From Muribaculaceae bacterium (lineage in GTDB: Bacteria; Bacteroidota; Bacteroidia; Bacteroidales; Muribaculaceae), in the NCBI GenBank assembly GCA_022510385.1, contig JAFLTQ010000011.1, positions 29,456 through 93,455 on the forward strand: a stretch of DNA of 64,000 bases, read 5' to 3'. A model generated the notes under the pieces. The model had not been told where the DNA came from, searched no databases, and was given only the letters and a program-made list of their open reading frames with translations. A program made the position numbers and the translations under genes. The stretch's first letter is position 1, and every line of letters starts with the position of its first letter. Of this stretch, positions 9,246-18,337 are shown one piece after another.

Positions 9246-11027
9246 TTACTTAGGCTTTTTTTCAACCTTTGATTTTTGAGTCTTGGTTATTTTGGCTTTT
9301 GATGCTGCAAAATTACCTTTTTTATTTGATTTCCCCAACGATTGGGAAGTGGTCAGAGGTAGAATTATTGCATCTGCGGCACCGATATTGACAGATATGG
9401 CTTGATCGGGCACTAAAGTCAGTTTATAGGGTTTATCCCAAAGCAAATCATGAGTTGTGAGAGTGCCGGTCGGGAGATGAGCCATATTGAAAGCCAAAGA
9501 GGGAATTATTACTTTAATAGCTTCCTGTTCATTGGAGAAATTGACTATGATTAGCAGTATATCCTCTTTGGAGTATCTCAGAAAAGCAAAATGCCTGTGG
9601 GGGTTGAAATCCGGATTTCTAAGATTGACATACATGAGGTCGAAAAATTCCCCGTCTGAAATAGCCTTGCGAGAATTGCAAAGGGTCAATACCTTTTTAT
9701 AAAGGTTTCTAAGGAATCTTTCATGGGGAGTGAGGTTTACATCACCCCAATCCCCTTTATTGATCCATCTTCTAAGGGAAGAGAGGCTCCAATAGTCAAA
9801 AATAGTTGTGCGATGGTTTTGTCCGGCAAATCCTTCATTCTCTTCACCTCTTTCCCCGAGTTCCTGTCCATAATAAATCATGAAAGGACCCTTGGAGATC
9901 ATAGAACTAACCACGAGTGAAGGTACCACTCTCAAAGAATCTTTTGCATATTCATCGGAGGCGAATCTCACTTCGTCGTGGTTTTCGAGGAAATTAAGCA
10001 TTCTATCGCCTATCCCGTCGACAGTCTGCCAACATCCTGTAAGCTGTGCTGCGCTCCATCCTTTAGTTTCGATTCCTACAAGAGTGTCATAGAGGTTGAC
10101 TTTGTCATAGAGATAATCGAAACAGCCATAATCAAGGAAAGGACGATATTGAGCCACATCATAAATTTCACCTATGAATATAATATTGGGGAAATTGGCC
10201 TTTACTTGAGGAATGGCCCAATGCCAGAATTCAAGAGGTACCATAAACACCATATCACAACGGAATCCATCGATACCTTTGGCACACCAGTAGCGCAATA
10301 TATGCAGCATCTTAAGCCATGTGTCTGGTACGGGATGGAAATGATCGGAATGATCGTTATAATCATGACCATAATTAAGTTTTACGGTCTCATACCAATC
10401 GTTTTTGTTGCAAAATGCTGTAAAACAATCATTTCCTGTAGCTTTCGCTGGGAATTCCACAAATGGCTTATCTCCTTCGGCTGCCAAATCAAAATCGGGA
10501 TAAAACTGCTGATTGGAGATATAATAATAATTGTTATCCCGCGCGAAATTCATACTGATATCGTCGTCACTGCCAAAATCTTCAATTCCTGCAGGAGCCA
10601 TATCTGAATGGTAGACACGTGCCGTATGGTTGGGAACAAAATCTATAATAAATTTCATCCCTGCCATATGAATTCTTTTTACAAGTGACTCGAATTCTTC
10701 AATACGCTTGTCAACCCGTGTTGCCAAAGCAGGGTCAACATCATAATAATCCTTTATGGCATAGGGAGAGCCGGCCTCACCTTTCACTACGTTTGGATTA
10801 TCCGGTATTATGCCATATTTTGAAAAATCAGTTTTAGTGGCATGTTCGATAATTCCGGTCATCCAAAGACAATTAACCCCAAGATCTTTGATTCCTGCGA
10901 GTAGGGAAGGGGTGAAATCTTCAAATTTTCCGCTACCGTTTCTTTGTAACGGGCCCCAGGGCACACAATTTTCTGTAGGATTTGAAAATATTCTGGGAAA
11001 GAGTTGATATATAATTAATTTTTCCAT
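9246..11027 (-). CDS. GH13 alpha-amylase-family glycosidase, cytoplasmic
   Basis: 593-residue alpha-glucan hydrolase of the GH13 (beta/alpha)8-barrel family. It has no signal peptide (it starts MEKLIIYQLFPRIF), so it probably acts on intracellular glycogen or maltodextrins. The conserved regions are present: VDFVPNHTAR; GIDGFRCDMV with the nucleophile Asp near 258; FIGEIYD with the acid/base Glu near 286; and FLENHDEVRF with the third Asp near 349. A C-terminal beta-sandwich follows from about 480. The last 40 residues are lysine-rich and look disordered. It starts 8 bases after the patatin-like gene. Exact specificity cannot be read from the sequence. Confidence 0.9.
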   Translation of the reverse strand: MEKLIIYQLFPRIFSNPTENCVPWGPLQRNGSGKFEDFTPSLLAGIKDLGVNCLWMTGIIEHATKTDFSKYGIIPDNPNVVKGEAGSPYAIKDYYDVDPALATRVDKRIEEFESLVKRIHMAGMKFIIDFVPNHTARVYHSDMAPAGIEDFGSDDDISMNFARDNNYYYISNQQFYPDFDLAAEGDKPFVEFPAKATGNDCFTAFCNKNDWYETVKLNYGHDYNDHSDHFHPVPDTWLKMLHILRYWCAKGIDGFRCDMVFMVPLEFWHWAIPQVKANFPNIIFIGEIYDVAQYRPFLDYGCFDYLYDKVNLYDTLVGIETKGWSAAQLTGCWQTVDGIGDRMLNFLENHDEVRFASDEYAKDSLRVVPSLVVSSMISKGPFMIYYGQELGERGEENEGFAGQNHRTTIFDYWSLSSLRRWINKGDWGDVNLTPHERFLRNLYKKVLTLCNSRKAISDGEFFDLMYVNLRNPDFNPHRHFAFLRYSKEDILLIIVNFSNEQEAIKVIIPSLAFNMAHLPTGTLTTHDLLWDKPYKLTLVPDQAISVNIGAADAIILPLTTSQSLGKSNKKGNFAASKAKITKTQKSKVEKKPK

Positions 11028-11034
11028 AAGTCAT

Positions 11035-11838
11035 TTATAAATTCTCCCTTTTTTCAAGCACTTTCATGGCAGCATCATATCCGGCCATAACCCCTTTCTG
11101 AAGAGAGGAAAGATCGAACGTCGACACCTGACTGAGCTCATTCACCTGTATCACTTTGTCACATAAACGTATATCTTGCGCGATATTTGCCTTAAGCATG
11201 AGATGATAGCTTCTTAAAGCGATATCCAATAAAGTCTTTTTCCCATTATAGGAATGTCGTAAAGGAGAACAGTTGCATCCATAGAGAGTGGAGCAGTAGG
11301 GACGTATAGCCCAGGCCGGAAGATTGCGAAGCACTCCTCCGTCGACATAGCTCACGCCGTTGACAACCCTTGGGTTGAAAACTATCGGAATGCTGCAGGA
11401 AGCCAGCACACGAGGTACAATCTCACCCTTACTCCAGCCCACCGATTTTCCATGGTCAAGGTCTGTGGCACACACAATAGTCGGAATATTCAGATCTTCA
11501 AGCCGTTTAACAGGGAGCCAAGAGTCGAGAAGTTTGCCAAACCTGTCGAGTTTCATGAATCCCGTTTTGGGAATTGCCCATTCAGTAAACTCGCTAAGAC
11601 TGGAAGCTTCGGAGAAACATTGGACAATATCTGACGGGGAGAGGCCTGCTGAATATAGCACGCTTGCAATCGATCCGGCAGAAACACCTGAGAGGATATC
11701 CGGTTTGATGCCACATCTATTGAAAGCCATCAACACTCCGATATGGGAGAAGCCTTTAGCTCCACCACCGCTTAAGGCAAGCCCGATTGTCTTGTCTTTA
11801 CTTATTCCTAAGCGTTCCAGTAAGCTGTCTATTTTCAT
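11035..11838 (-). CDS. Patatin-like phospholipase
   Basis: 267-residue cytoplasmic lipid acyl hydrolase of the patatin/RssA type. It shows the oxyanion glycine loop LSGGGAKGFSHIG (about residues 22-34), the nucleophile elbow GVSAGS near 53-58 and the catalytic DGG (in SYVDGGVLRN) near 165, which make a Ser-Asp dyad. I take the ATG at 11838 as start; the codon before it is a TTG. It lies 45 bases after tamB and 8 before the GH13 gene. The lipid substrate is unknown. Confidence 0.9.
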   Translation of the reverse strand: MKIDSLLERLGISKDKTIGLALSGGGAKGFSHIGVLMAFNRCGIKPDILSGVSAGSIASVLYSAGLSPSDIVQCFSEASSLSEFTEWAIPKTGFMKLDRFGKLLDSWLPVKRLEDLNIPTIVCATDLDHGKSVGWSKGEIVPRVLASCSIPIVFNPRVVNGVSYVDGGVLRNLPAWAIRPYCSTLYGCNCSPLRHSYNGKKTLLDIALRSYHLMLKANIAQDIRLCDKVIQVNELSQVSTFDLSSLQKGVMAGYDAAMKVLEKRENL

Positions 11839-11886
11839 CAAAAATAAAGAATAATTCGGTCTTTGGATTCTCCATGACCGGTGTTT

Positions 11887-14800
11887 TTATTTTTTCTTGA
11901 GAAATTTGAACATATCGTCAAAGTCTTTTCTATAGACCACCCCGATTCCTTGAGTGGTCAAAGCTTCGCGAAGATAATAATTTTGATCGTTAAAATGGTT
12001 ATAAGCCTTCAATCTAAGGTTGCCATTTTTACTCAAAAGATACTCCACATCAAAATCACCCACAAAAGTGGTGGATGAATTGCTTCTGTCCCTATATCCG
12101 AAATTACCATTGATCAGCAATCTATTATTGAGCAATTTGGAAGATAGAGCCACGTCAACCTCAATGTCGGAGAAATCTCCCTTGTCGCTTCTGAAGGAAG
12201 GAGAAACCGAGAATTTATCTGTGAGTTGAGCAAGAATATTAGATAATTGAGAGGATATAGTTGAGGAGGCAACAGCAGCAAGTTCGCCTCCATTTCCTGA
12301 GACTCCCATATATTCGGGAGTATAGAAACGGTTAAGCGCTAGAAGATAGATGATCTGTCGGTTCATCATATCATCGGTTGAAATTATGCTCTTAACTTTT
12401 CTTTCCACATCTTGGGTCAGGGTGGGGAGTTCTATATCAAACGTTATATTTGGAGAAGTCATGTTCCCGTCGACTGAGAGCACAGCATCCACCGGCACGT
12501 TTGTCCGGTTAAGATCTCTGTCAGTTGAAAAGCTCTTGTCAAGGTCGGAGAGATTTGTATTGACTCTGTAAGTAGCGCTGATGTCGAGATCGGCAGCCAG
12601 GGGATTCCCATTAAACGATATGGAGCTACCCTCTTTGATTTTGAAATCTCGGAGGATAATATCCTGAAGAGAAAAGTTATAGTTGCCTTCATCAAGTTCA
12701 TACTTCCCATACATCAACATCTCATCATCATCGCTATCATATTTCACTTGCAAAGCACCACTTCCGCGAGCAGTGATTTTATCACCTGCTGCGGGATCCA
12801 TAACCAAAGTGAAAAGCACTTGCGGTGTGACGGTAGCTCTGATATCAATGCCGAATTTTGAGAGAGAGCCTTCATCGTTTCTCAGACGTTGTTTGAGCAT
12901 TTCCTTTATGTCATTGGCCGTCATCTCCTGATTTTTCTTTGCCTCTTCGGCGCGCTTGTCGGAGAATGTGAGGAACTGATAATCGCGGGCATATTGAGTG
13001 TCGTTGAGCACGAAGGTAAATACAGAATTCCCTGAAACGGTCATATCCGCTGAAATATCGGTGATTCCCGGGGTTCCGTTAAGGTAAGCCGACCCCGAGC
13101 CATAAAGAGTGCCAAACCAATCCGGGTTTAGCTCCTGGGAAGTGTCGTAACAAAGAAAATTCTCAGCATCTGAAAGGCGAAAAGTGAAAGAAGGGTCATG
13201 GAAATACCTATGTGTTAACTCGCCTGTCAGCATGGCAGAATTCCCGAATTTATCATAAAGCCGGAAATGAGGGATTTCAATCTTTCCGGGATTAAGATAA
13301 ACGGAGTCGCTGCCGTGATAGGTTGTATTTGTATAATCAAGTTTTACAGCCACAGAATCGGCGAAAATCTTTCCTGTCATATCAATATCATGGAAAGTTC
13401 CGAATAATTTCACATCTCCGGTTGCGAATCCCCCGACATGGGAGGAAAAAACTGCCATAAAAGGTTGAACGAAATCCACCGGAACTTTTCTTGCAGCGAT
13501 GTCAAAGCTCAAGGAGTCACGTCCGAGCCATATACCACCTGCAGCCTCTACAGTCTGCTCCCCGTTCTGTGTTATCTTGGCACCAATCTCAATTTCTTTT
13601 TCATCATTGTTCCAGCGGCTGGTTGCGACACAATCTCCTAAAGCGGCACCATTGTAGGTGAATTCTTTTATGAATAGGGATTCTGTTTCTGCTACCGGGT
13701 TGCCGCTAAGAAGAGCATGGCCGATGATTTCACCGGTGGCAGTCCCTCCAAAAGTGACGTAATTGATTTGCAGCATATCGAAAACATAATCCACATCTAT
13801 ATCAGCCAATTTCAATGTCACTATATCAGAATATTGAGGAGAGGCGATTCCTTCTATTTCCACAAACTGTTCCTCATCGTGGCTAATCCTGAATCCTTTG
13901 ATAATGACTGAATCGTCGGCGTATGTTATATAGCTTTTGGCAAGGTGCCAGTCGGCGGTTCCCATCTGAAGCAAGGATGGTTGGAATTGCAGGGCTATCT
14001 CCAGAAGATTAGAAAGATGATTCCTGCTAATCCTGCTATCCAAAAGGAGGTGACCTTTAAAGTCGGAATTCTCTGTGTTAATCCAGTGAATGTCAGTTGT
14101 GAGTGAGTTGTCATATCCGCCAAGATGCACGTTAAGGGAGAGGTCTCCTCTTTTGACGGGAAGATTGGTTTCAATCAGAGCATCGAAAAGACCCGCATTC
14201 CCGTCAATATTGGCGTTGAGTCGTGTGTCATAAATGAGTTTGTCTCTCACTTGTTGGAGATAGGGGAGGTCTAAGGTGATCCATGCGGAATTACTTCCTC
14301 CGTTAATATTCCCCGCTATATTTATAGGGACAAGAAGGCGGAATGGTAAATTAAAGAATTCAGGTATACTGTTGTTTTTCTTTATTTGGAAATCGAAATC
14401 AAGATTTGCTGAAGATTCCGGGAACTCTTCAGCGGGAAGAAGAGCCGGCACTACTGAGGCCACCAAACCCTTTATCTGAGGGAGGAGATCTTTAGCGGAG
14501 TAAGTGCCTTCCAAATTGGCATCCAACCAATCGCTCTTTAGATTAATAGATTGCAAAGAATCCTCACGACTTGCCAAAATCTTGAGCTGCTTGAGTCGGA
14601 GATTTTTGGTTAAATCGGGAGAAGCGAAAGAAAAATTATTAAGGTTTAGTTCCCCGATAAGTTCGCTTGTTCCCACAGCCTCCATATCGAGATTGAGGGT
14701 GCCGGAAATCAGATAATCGTTAAATTTTTTCATTTCGATAGCTTCAGAAAGATCTACTCTTTGGAAGTCCATATCCAATTTTAGATCTTTCTCTTCTCCC

Positions 14801-16377
14801 TCGATATCGCCTTCAAAACGAGCTTCTATATCTGCTATTGCATTATGCATCAGAAAATCCCCCTCGATATTTTCCGATGATTTGTTAAGATTCAGAGAAA
14901 ATCCATCGTAAGTTTTCTGATTCATGTCGAAATCTTCCACAACAAGGCTTACCATTCCTTCCGGTTGTCCTTTTAGGATTTCACCTTCTGCTATAATATT
15001 TGCATTTATATTGGCGACCGGCATTTTGGGAAAGAATTCATTTAATCTCAAATCGGAAATATTTACCTCACATTGACTTCCAATACTTTTCTCTTTCTTT
15101 TGCGAGAAGTCTCCCTCGATAGCGATATTGAAAAGCTCGGAAAAAATTGAAAGTTGGGCCTTGGCTGATTTTTCCGGCATTGAAGCCGCCAGATCTCCGG
15201 AGAGCTTTAGAATCCCCATGTTGCCTATTGCCTTTGAATAGGAGGAAATATTTCTGACTTTCTTAAAGAAATCTTCATTCTTGATTACTTCCAGTGACCG
15301 GTTTAAAATAGTTTGTGACAATTCTAATTCAAATCCCGAAAGATTCCCTTTGATTGCTCCTTTTTCTGAGAAATCATCAAGTTGACCTTTAAAAGTCAAC
15401 CGGAGAATATCCTGAATTCCAAACCTGAAATTCTCTATATCAAGATGATTCAGATTCCCGTTCAGACTCAATTCTAAAGGTAATTGTTCGGTAAACGGTG
15501 AGAGGAAAGGGAAGAGGGGAGAGAAATCAGATGGGGTGATGTAAGAGTCACTGATTTCAAGAGTATGATTATCTTCCGATAGAGGAGTTTTGAAATCTCC
15601 TGTAGGAGAGGCATTGAGACTAAACTGCGGGATGAAGATTTTGGAATTGAGGAGTGATATTGAAATTTCGTCTGCATGAATTTTTTCATTTGAGAATTCT
15701 CCTTTGAGCCCGATTTTATTGATAATGGCAACTTCCGGAATATTCATAGAGAGGCGTCTAAGGTCTACCGCAATACCATTATTGCTGATTTTAGGAAAGG
15801 ATATATCGGCGGCAAGGTCAATGACAGAGAGATTGGCAAGATCAAGATTACCTATCTTCTTCTCATTCAACCAGGGACGAGAGAATGAAATGGAACTTTT
15901 TCTCAGGACAACATTTTTAAGAGCCAATTCAAAATTTTTCTTTTCCTTTTTATCATCTTTAGAAGCAAAGGCCTTGATAATAAAGTCGATATTTAGAGGT
16001 GCTCCCTCCTCCTTTTGTTCTATAAAAGCGTTTAGACCAATTATTTCTCCATATGTGATTTCGATTTTTCCTTCTGTTATCAATTTCCAAAGCCTGATTC
16101 CGGCTCCTATTGTTTCCACCTCAAGACATTTTTCTCCTTCAGGAGTGAAAACCTCAAGTCCCTTAATATTCAATTCATTAAAGGGATAAACGTTTAATTC
16201 TCTAACCCTTACGTCTCCGCCAAGGAGGGTTGAAAGCTCCTGAGTAACGAGGTTGACGACTTTGTTGGTGCAATAAGGAATTGAAAAGAAAACATAACAA
16301 ACCACATAAAGCCCGACGACAAGAAGAGTCACCGTGAAAATTATGCTTCGAAGGGCTTTATAAATAGTGGTAAGCAA
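11887..16377 (-). CDS. tamB: TamB-family translocation and assembly protein (DUF490)
   Basis: 1496-residue AsmA/TamB-like protein. One N-terminal membrane segment (about residues 8-32) anchors it in the inner membrane, and a very long beta-rich region is expected to cross the periplasm as a hydrophobic groove. The C-terminal DUF490 domain lies at about 1100-1490, with the typical closing block of repeated beta strands ending near the lysine-rich C-terminus. The family is linked to outer membrane protein assembly and, more recently, lipid transport between membranes. No ATG is available at the 5' end: the start is TTG at 16377, directly after an AAAGGA, with an in-frame stop not far upstream. 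It heads the minus-strand run and diverges from tsaD. Confidence 0.9.
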   Translation of the reverse strand: MLTTIYKALRSIIFTVTLLVVGLYVVCYVFFSIPYCTNKVVNLVTQELSTLLGGDVRVRELNVYPFNELNIKGLEVFTPEGEKCLEVETIGAGIRLWKLITEGKIEITYGEIIGLNAFIEQKEEGAPLNIDFIIKAFASKDDKKEKKNFELALKNVVLRKSSISFSRPWLNEKKIGNLDLANLSVIDLAADISFPKISNNGIAVDLRRLSMNIPEVAIINKIGLKGEFSNEKIHADEISISLLNSKIFIPQFSLNASPTGDFKTPLSEDNHTLEISDSYITPSDFSPLFPFLSPFTEQLPLELSLNGNLNHLDIENFRFGIQDILRLTFKGQLDDFSEKGAIKGNLSGFELELSQTILNRSLEVIKNEDFFKKVRNISSYSKAIGNMGILKLSGDLAASMPEKSAKAQLSIFSELFNIAIEGDFSQKKEKSIGSQCEVNISDLRLNEFFPKMPVANINANIIAEGEILKGQPEGMVSLVVEDFDMNQKTYDGFSLNLNKSSENIEGDFLMHNAIADIEARFEGDIEGEEKDLKLDMDFQRVDLSEAIEMKKFNDYLISGTLNLDMEAVGTSELIGELNLNNFSFASPDLTKNLRLKQLKILASREDSLQSINLKSDWLDANLEGTYSAKDLLPQIKGLVASVVPALLPAEEFPESSANLDFDFQIKKNNSIPEFFNLPFRLLVPINIAGNINGGSNSAWITLDLPYLQQVRDKLIYDTRLNANIDGNAGLFDALIETNLPVKRGDLSLNVHLGGYDNSLTTDIHWINTENSDFKGHLLLDSRISRNHLSNLLEIALQFQPSLLQMGTADWHLAKSYITYADDSVIIKGFRISHDEEQFVEIEGIASPQYSDIVTLKLADIDVDYVFDMLQINYVTFGGTATGEIIGHALLSGNPVAETESLFIKEFTYNGAALGDCVATSRWNNDEKEIEIGAKITQNGEQTVEAAGGIWLGRDSLSFDIAARKVPVDFVQPFMAVFSSHVGGFATGDVKLFGTFHDIDMTGKIFADSVAVKLDYTNTTYHGSDSVYLNPGKIEIPHFRLYDKFGNSAMLTGELTHRYFHDPSFTFRLSDAENFLCYDTSQELNPDWFGTLYGSGSAYLNGTPGITDISADMTVSGNSVFTFVLNDTQYARDYQFLTFSDKRAEEAKKNQEMTANDIKEMLKQRLRNDEGSLSKFGIDIRATVTPQVLFTLVMDPAAGDKITARGSGALQVKYDSDDDEMLMYGKYELDEGNYNFSLQDIILRDFKIKEGSSISFNGNPLAADLDISATYRVNTNLSDLDKSFSTDRDLNRTNVPVDAVLSVDGNMTSPNITFDIELPTLTQDVERKVKSIISTDDMMNRQIIYLLALNRFYTPEYMGVSGNGGELAAVASSTISSQLSNILAQLTDKFSVSPSFRSDKGDFSDIEVDVALSSKLLNNRLLINGNFGYRDRSNSSTTFVGDFDVEYLLSKNGNLRLKAYNHFNDQNYYLREALTTQGIGVVYRKDFDDMFKFLKKK

Positions 16378-16404
16378 TCCTTTGTTTCTTGAGAAGTGGA
16401 CTTC

Positions 16405-16436
16405 GTTGCAAAATTAAACAAAAACGCGTAATTTTG
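16405..16436 (+). promoter_or_regulatory. Promoter for tsaD-cinA
   Basis: TAATTTTG at 16429-16436 matches the -7 consensus, and GTTG at 16405-16408 lies 20 bases before it as a -33 element. The predicted transcript starts near 16442, about 20 bases before the tsaD ATG. It interleaves with the opposing tamB promoter. Confidence 0.6.
16409..16416 (-). promoter_or_regulatory. -7 promoter element for tamB
   Basis: The minus strand reads TAATTTTG, a match to the Bacteroidetes -7 consensus TAnnTTTG, about 32 bases before the tamB start. No good TTTG is seen at the -33 position. Confidence 0.5.
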
Positions 16437-16462
16437 TAGGAAATAATCCGGCAAATAAGCCC

Positions 16463-17473
16463 ATGTATATTTTAGGAATAGAATCCTCTTGTGATGACAC
16501 TTCTGCAGCTGTTATAAGCGACGGCAGGTTGCTTAGCAATGTAATAGCGAGTCAGAAGGTACATGAACGATATGGTGGAGTAGTGCCGGAGCTTGCATCA
16601 AGGGCTCATCAGGAGAATATAGTTCCGGTAGTTTCAGAGGCGTTGCGGGAGGCCGGGATTAGTAAAGAAGAACTCTCCGCCATAGCCTTCACGCGGGGTC
16701 CCGGACTTTTGGGATCTCTTTTGGTTGGCACATCATTTGCTAAAGGATTGTCGATAGCTCTATCAATTCCCCTTATAGATGTGAATCATCTTCATGGCCA
16801 TGTATTATCTCATTTCATCAGGAGAAATGAAGGGGATGAGGTTCCGGAATTTCCTTTTATTTGCTTATTGATTTCGGGAGGGAATTCTCAGATAGTATTG
16901 GCAAGAAGTGAAAATGACATGGAGATTTTGGGGAAGACGATAGATGATGCTGCCGGCGAGGCATTTGATAAATGTGCAAAGTTGATGGGGCTTCCCTATC
17001 CGGGAGGGCCTCATATCGACAGACTTGCGGCGGAAGGAGACCCTGACAAGTTTAAATTTGCGAAACCACATATTCCCGGTTTAGACTATTCATTTAGCGG
17101 ATTGAAAACCTCTTTTCTCTATACTGTGAGGGATGAATTGAAAAAGGATCCGGATTTCATAGAAAAAAACAGGGCTGATTTGGCGGCCTCTCTTCAGAAG
17201 ACGATAATCGAAATCCTTTTAGACAAGCTTGGTAAAGCAGTTAAAGAGCATACTGTAAAACATATTGCAATAGGAGGCGGAGTGTCGGCTAATAGTGGAG
17301 TGAGGCAAGCGGTCAAAGATTTTTGCGATAAGAGAGGAATCCGGGCATGGATTCCGGAGAGAGTATTTACCACGGATAATGCAGCCATGGTGGCGCAGGC
17401 CGGATTTTTCAAAATGAAAACGGGGGAATTCTGTTCTCTGGAGGCTCCTCCCTATTCAAGGGTGAGCATATAG
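16463..17473 (+). CDS. tsaD: tRNA N6-adenosine threonylcarbamoyltransferase
   Basis: TsaD (Gcp/YgjD/Kae1) transfers the threonylcarbamoyl group onto A37 of ANN-decoding tRNAs (t6A), working with TsaB, TsaC and TsaE. It is 336 residues, as expected. The ASKHA-type ATPase fold begins GIESSCDDTSAAV. The metal-binding HLHGH lies near residues 111-115, followed by LLISGGNSQIVL, the GxAxDKxAK-like segment GEAFDKCAKLMGLPYPGGP, and AIGGGVSANSGVR near the C-terminus. The start is the ATG at 16463. It is followed after 42 bases by a cinA-type gene, probably on the same mRNA. Confidence 0.97.
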   Translation: MYILGIESSCDDTSAAVISDGRLLSNVIASQKVHERYGGVVPELASRAHQENIVPVVSEALREAGISKEELSAIAFTRGPGLLGSLLVGTSFAKGLSIALSIPLIDVNHLHGHVLSHFIRRNEGDEVPEFPFICLLISGGNSQIVLARSENDMEILGKTIDDAAGEAFDKCAKLMGLPYPGGPHIDRLAAEGDPDKFKFAKPHIPGLDYSFSGLKTSFLYTVRDELKKDPDFIEKNRADLAASLQKTIIEILLDKLGKAVKEHTVKHIAIGGGVSANSGVRQAVKDFCDKRGIRAWIPERVFTTDNAAMVAQAGFFKMKTGEFCSLEAPPYSRVSI

Positions 17474-17515
17474 AAATAGAAAAGTAAAGTCAAAAAAGAC
17501 TTACAAAAACAAGCT

Positions 17516-18316
17516 ATGAAGAAAAAACTCGATATAACTAATTCTAATAGGGCGAAACTTGGTGACAGCTACACTGAGACACGTCATATAGTGATTTATG
17601 GCTACACACGTCAGGAACTGTCCCGAGTGATTCGTCATTTTGAGGCGCAGTTGCCCGAATTTGTAAAGATAACCATTGAGAACACCCATCTTGTCACAAA
17701 TATCACCCTGACAGGAGAGAACACCGGAGTAGAGTTGCTACGATTTCAGATGAATCGTTATCACAATAATCTCAACAGTATTTTCACTCGGGATGTGGTG
17801 TCGATGGAGAACAAGACGGTTGCAGAGGTGTTGGGAGGCTTGCTTCATGAAAGGGAACTTACAGTAGCATGTGCCGAGAGTTGCACGGGAGGGAATCTGG
17901 CTCATCGGATAGTGCAGGTGCCCGGTTCTTCGGCATATTTCTTAGGGAGCGTAGTAAGTTATTCGAATGATGTTAAGGCGCGTGTCTTAGGGGTTTCTCG
18001 AAGCGATATCTCAAGTTATGGCGCCGTTTCATGTGAGGTTGTAGAAAGTATGGCAAAAGGAGTGGCATCATTAATGCGCAGTGATTGCGCGATAGCAACC
18101 TCAGGGATAGCAGGTCCGGATGGAGGAACTTCGCTGAAGCCTGTAGGAACAGTCTGGATTGCAGTGAAATATAGAGAAAAAATAGTGAGTGAATGTCTGC
18201 ATTTCAAAGGTGACAGAAACACGGTCATAGAAAGCGCCACAAATCATGGTATTGTGATGCTCATTAATCTCTTGCGTAATTCTTATATTGTTCAGGAAGA
18301 AGTCAACGATGACTGA
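17516..18316 (+). CDS. CinA-type nicotinamide-nucleotide amidase lacking the N-terminal MoCF domain
   Basis: 266 residues. The C-terminal ~165 residues are a CinA C-terminal domain (PncC type), with AESCTGGNLAHRIVQVPGSS, VVSYSN, and the ATSGIAGPDGGT motif, expected to deamidate nicotinamide mononucleotide to nicotinate mononucleotide. The first ~95 residues resemble the KH-like linker domain of full CinA, running into TVAEVLGGLLHERELTVACAESC. The N-terminal MoCF/pyrophosphatase domain of full-length CinA (about 415 residues) is absent, and no fragment of it is seen upstream. The start is an ATG 42 bases after tsaD. The activity of this shortened form is inferred from the family. Confidence 0.88.
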   Translation: MKKKLDITNSNRAKLGDSYTETRHIVIYGYTRQELSRVIRHFEAQLPEFVKITIENTHLVTNITLTGENTGVELLRFQMNRYHNNLNSIFTRDVVSMENKTVAEVLGGLLHERELTVACAESCTGGNLAHRIVQVPGSSAYFLGSVVSYSNDVKARVLGVSRSDISSYGAVSCEVVESMAKGVASLMRSDCAIATSGIAGPDGGTSLKPVGTVWIAVKYREKIVSECLHFKGDRNTVIESATNHGIVMLINLLRNSYIVQEEVNDD

Positions 18317-18337
18317 TTCCTACATCATCTAAACATA

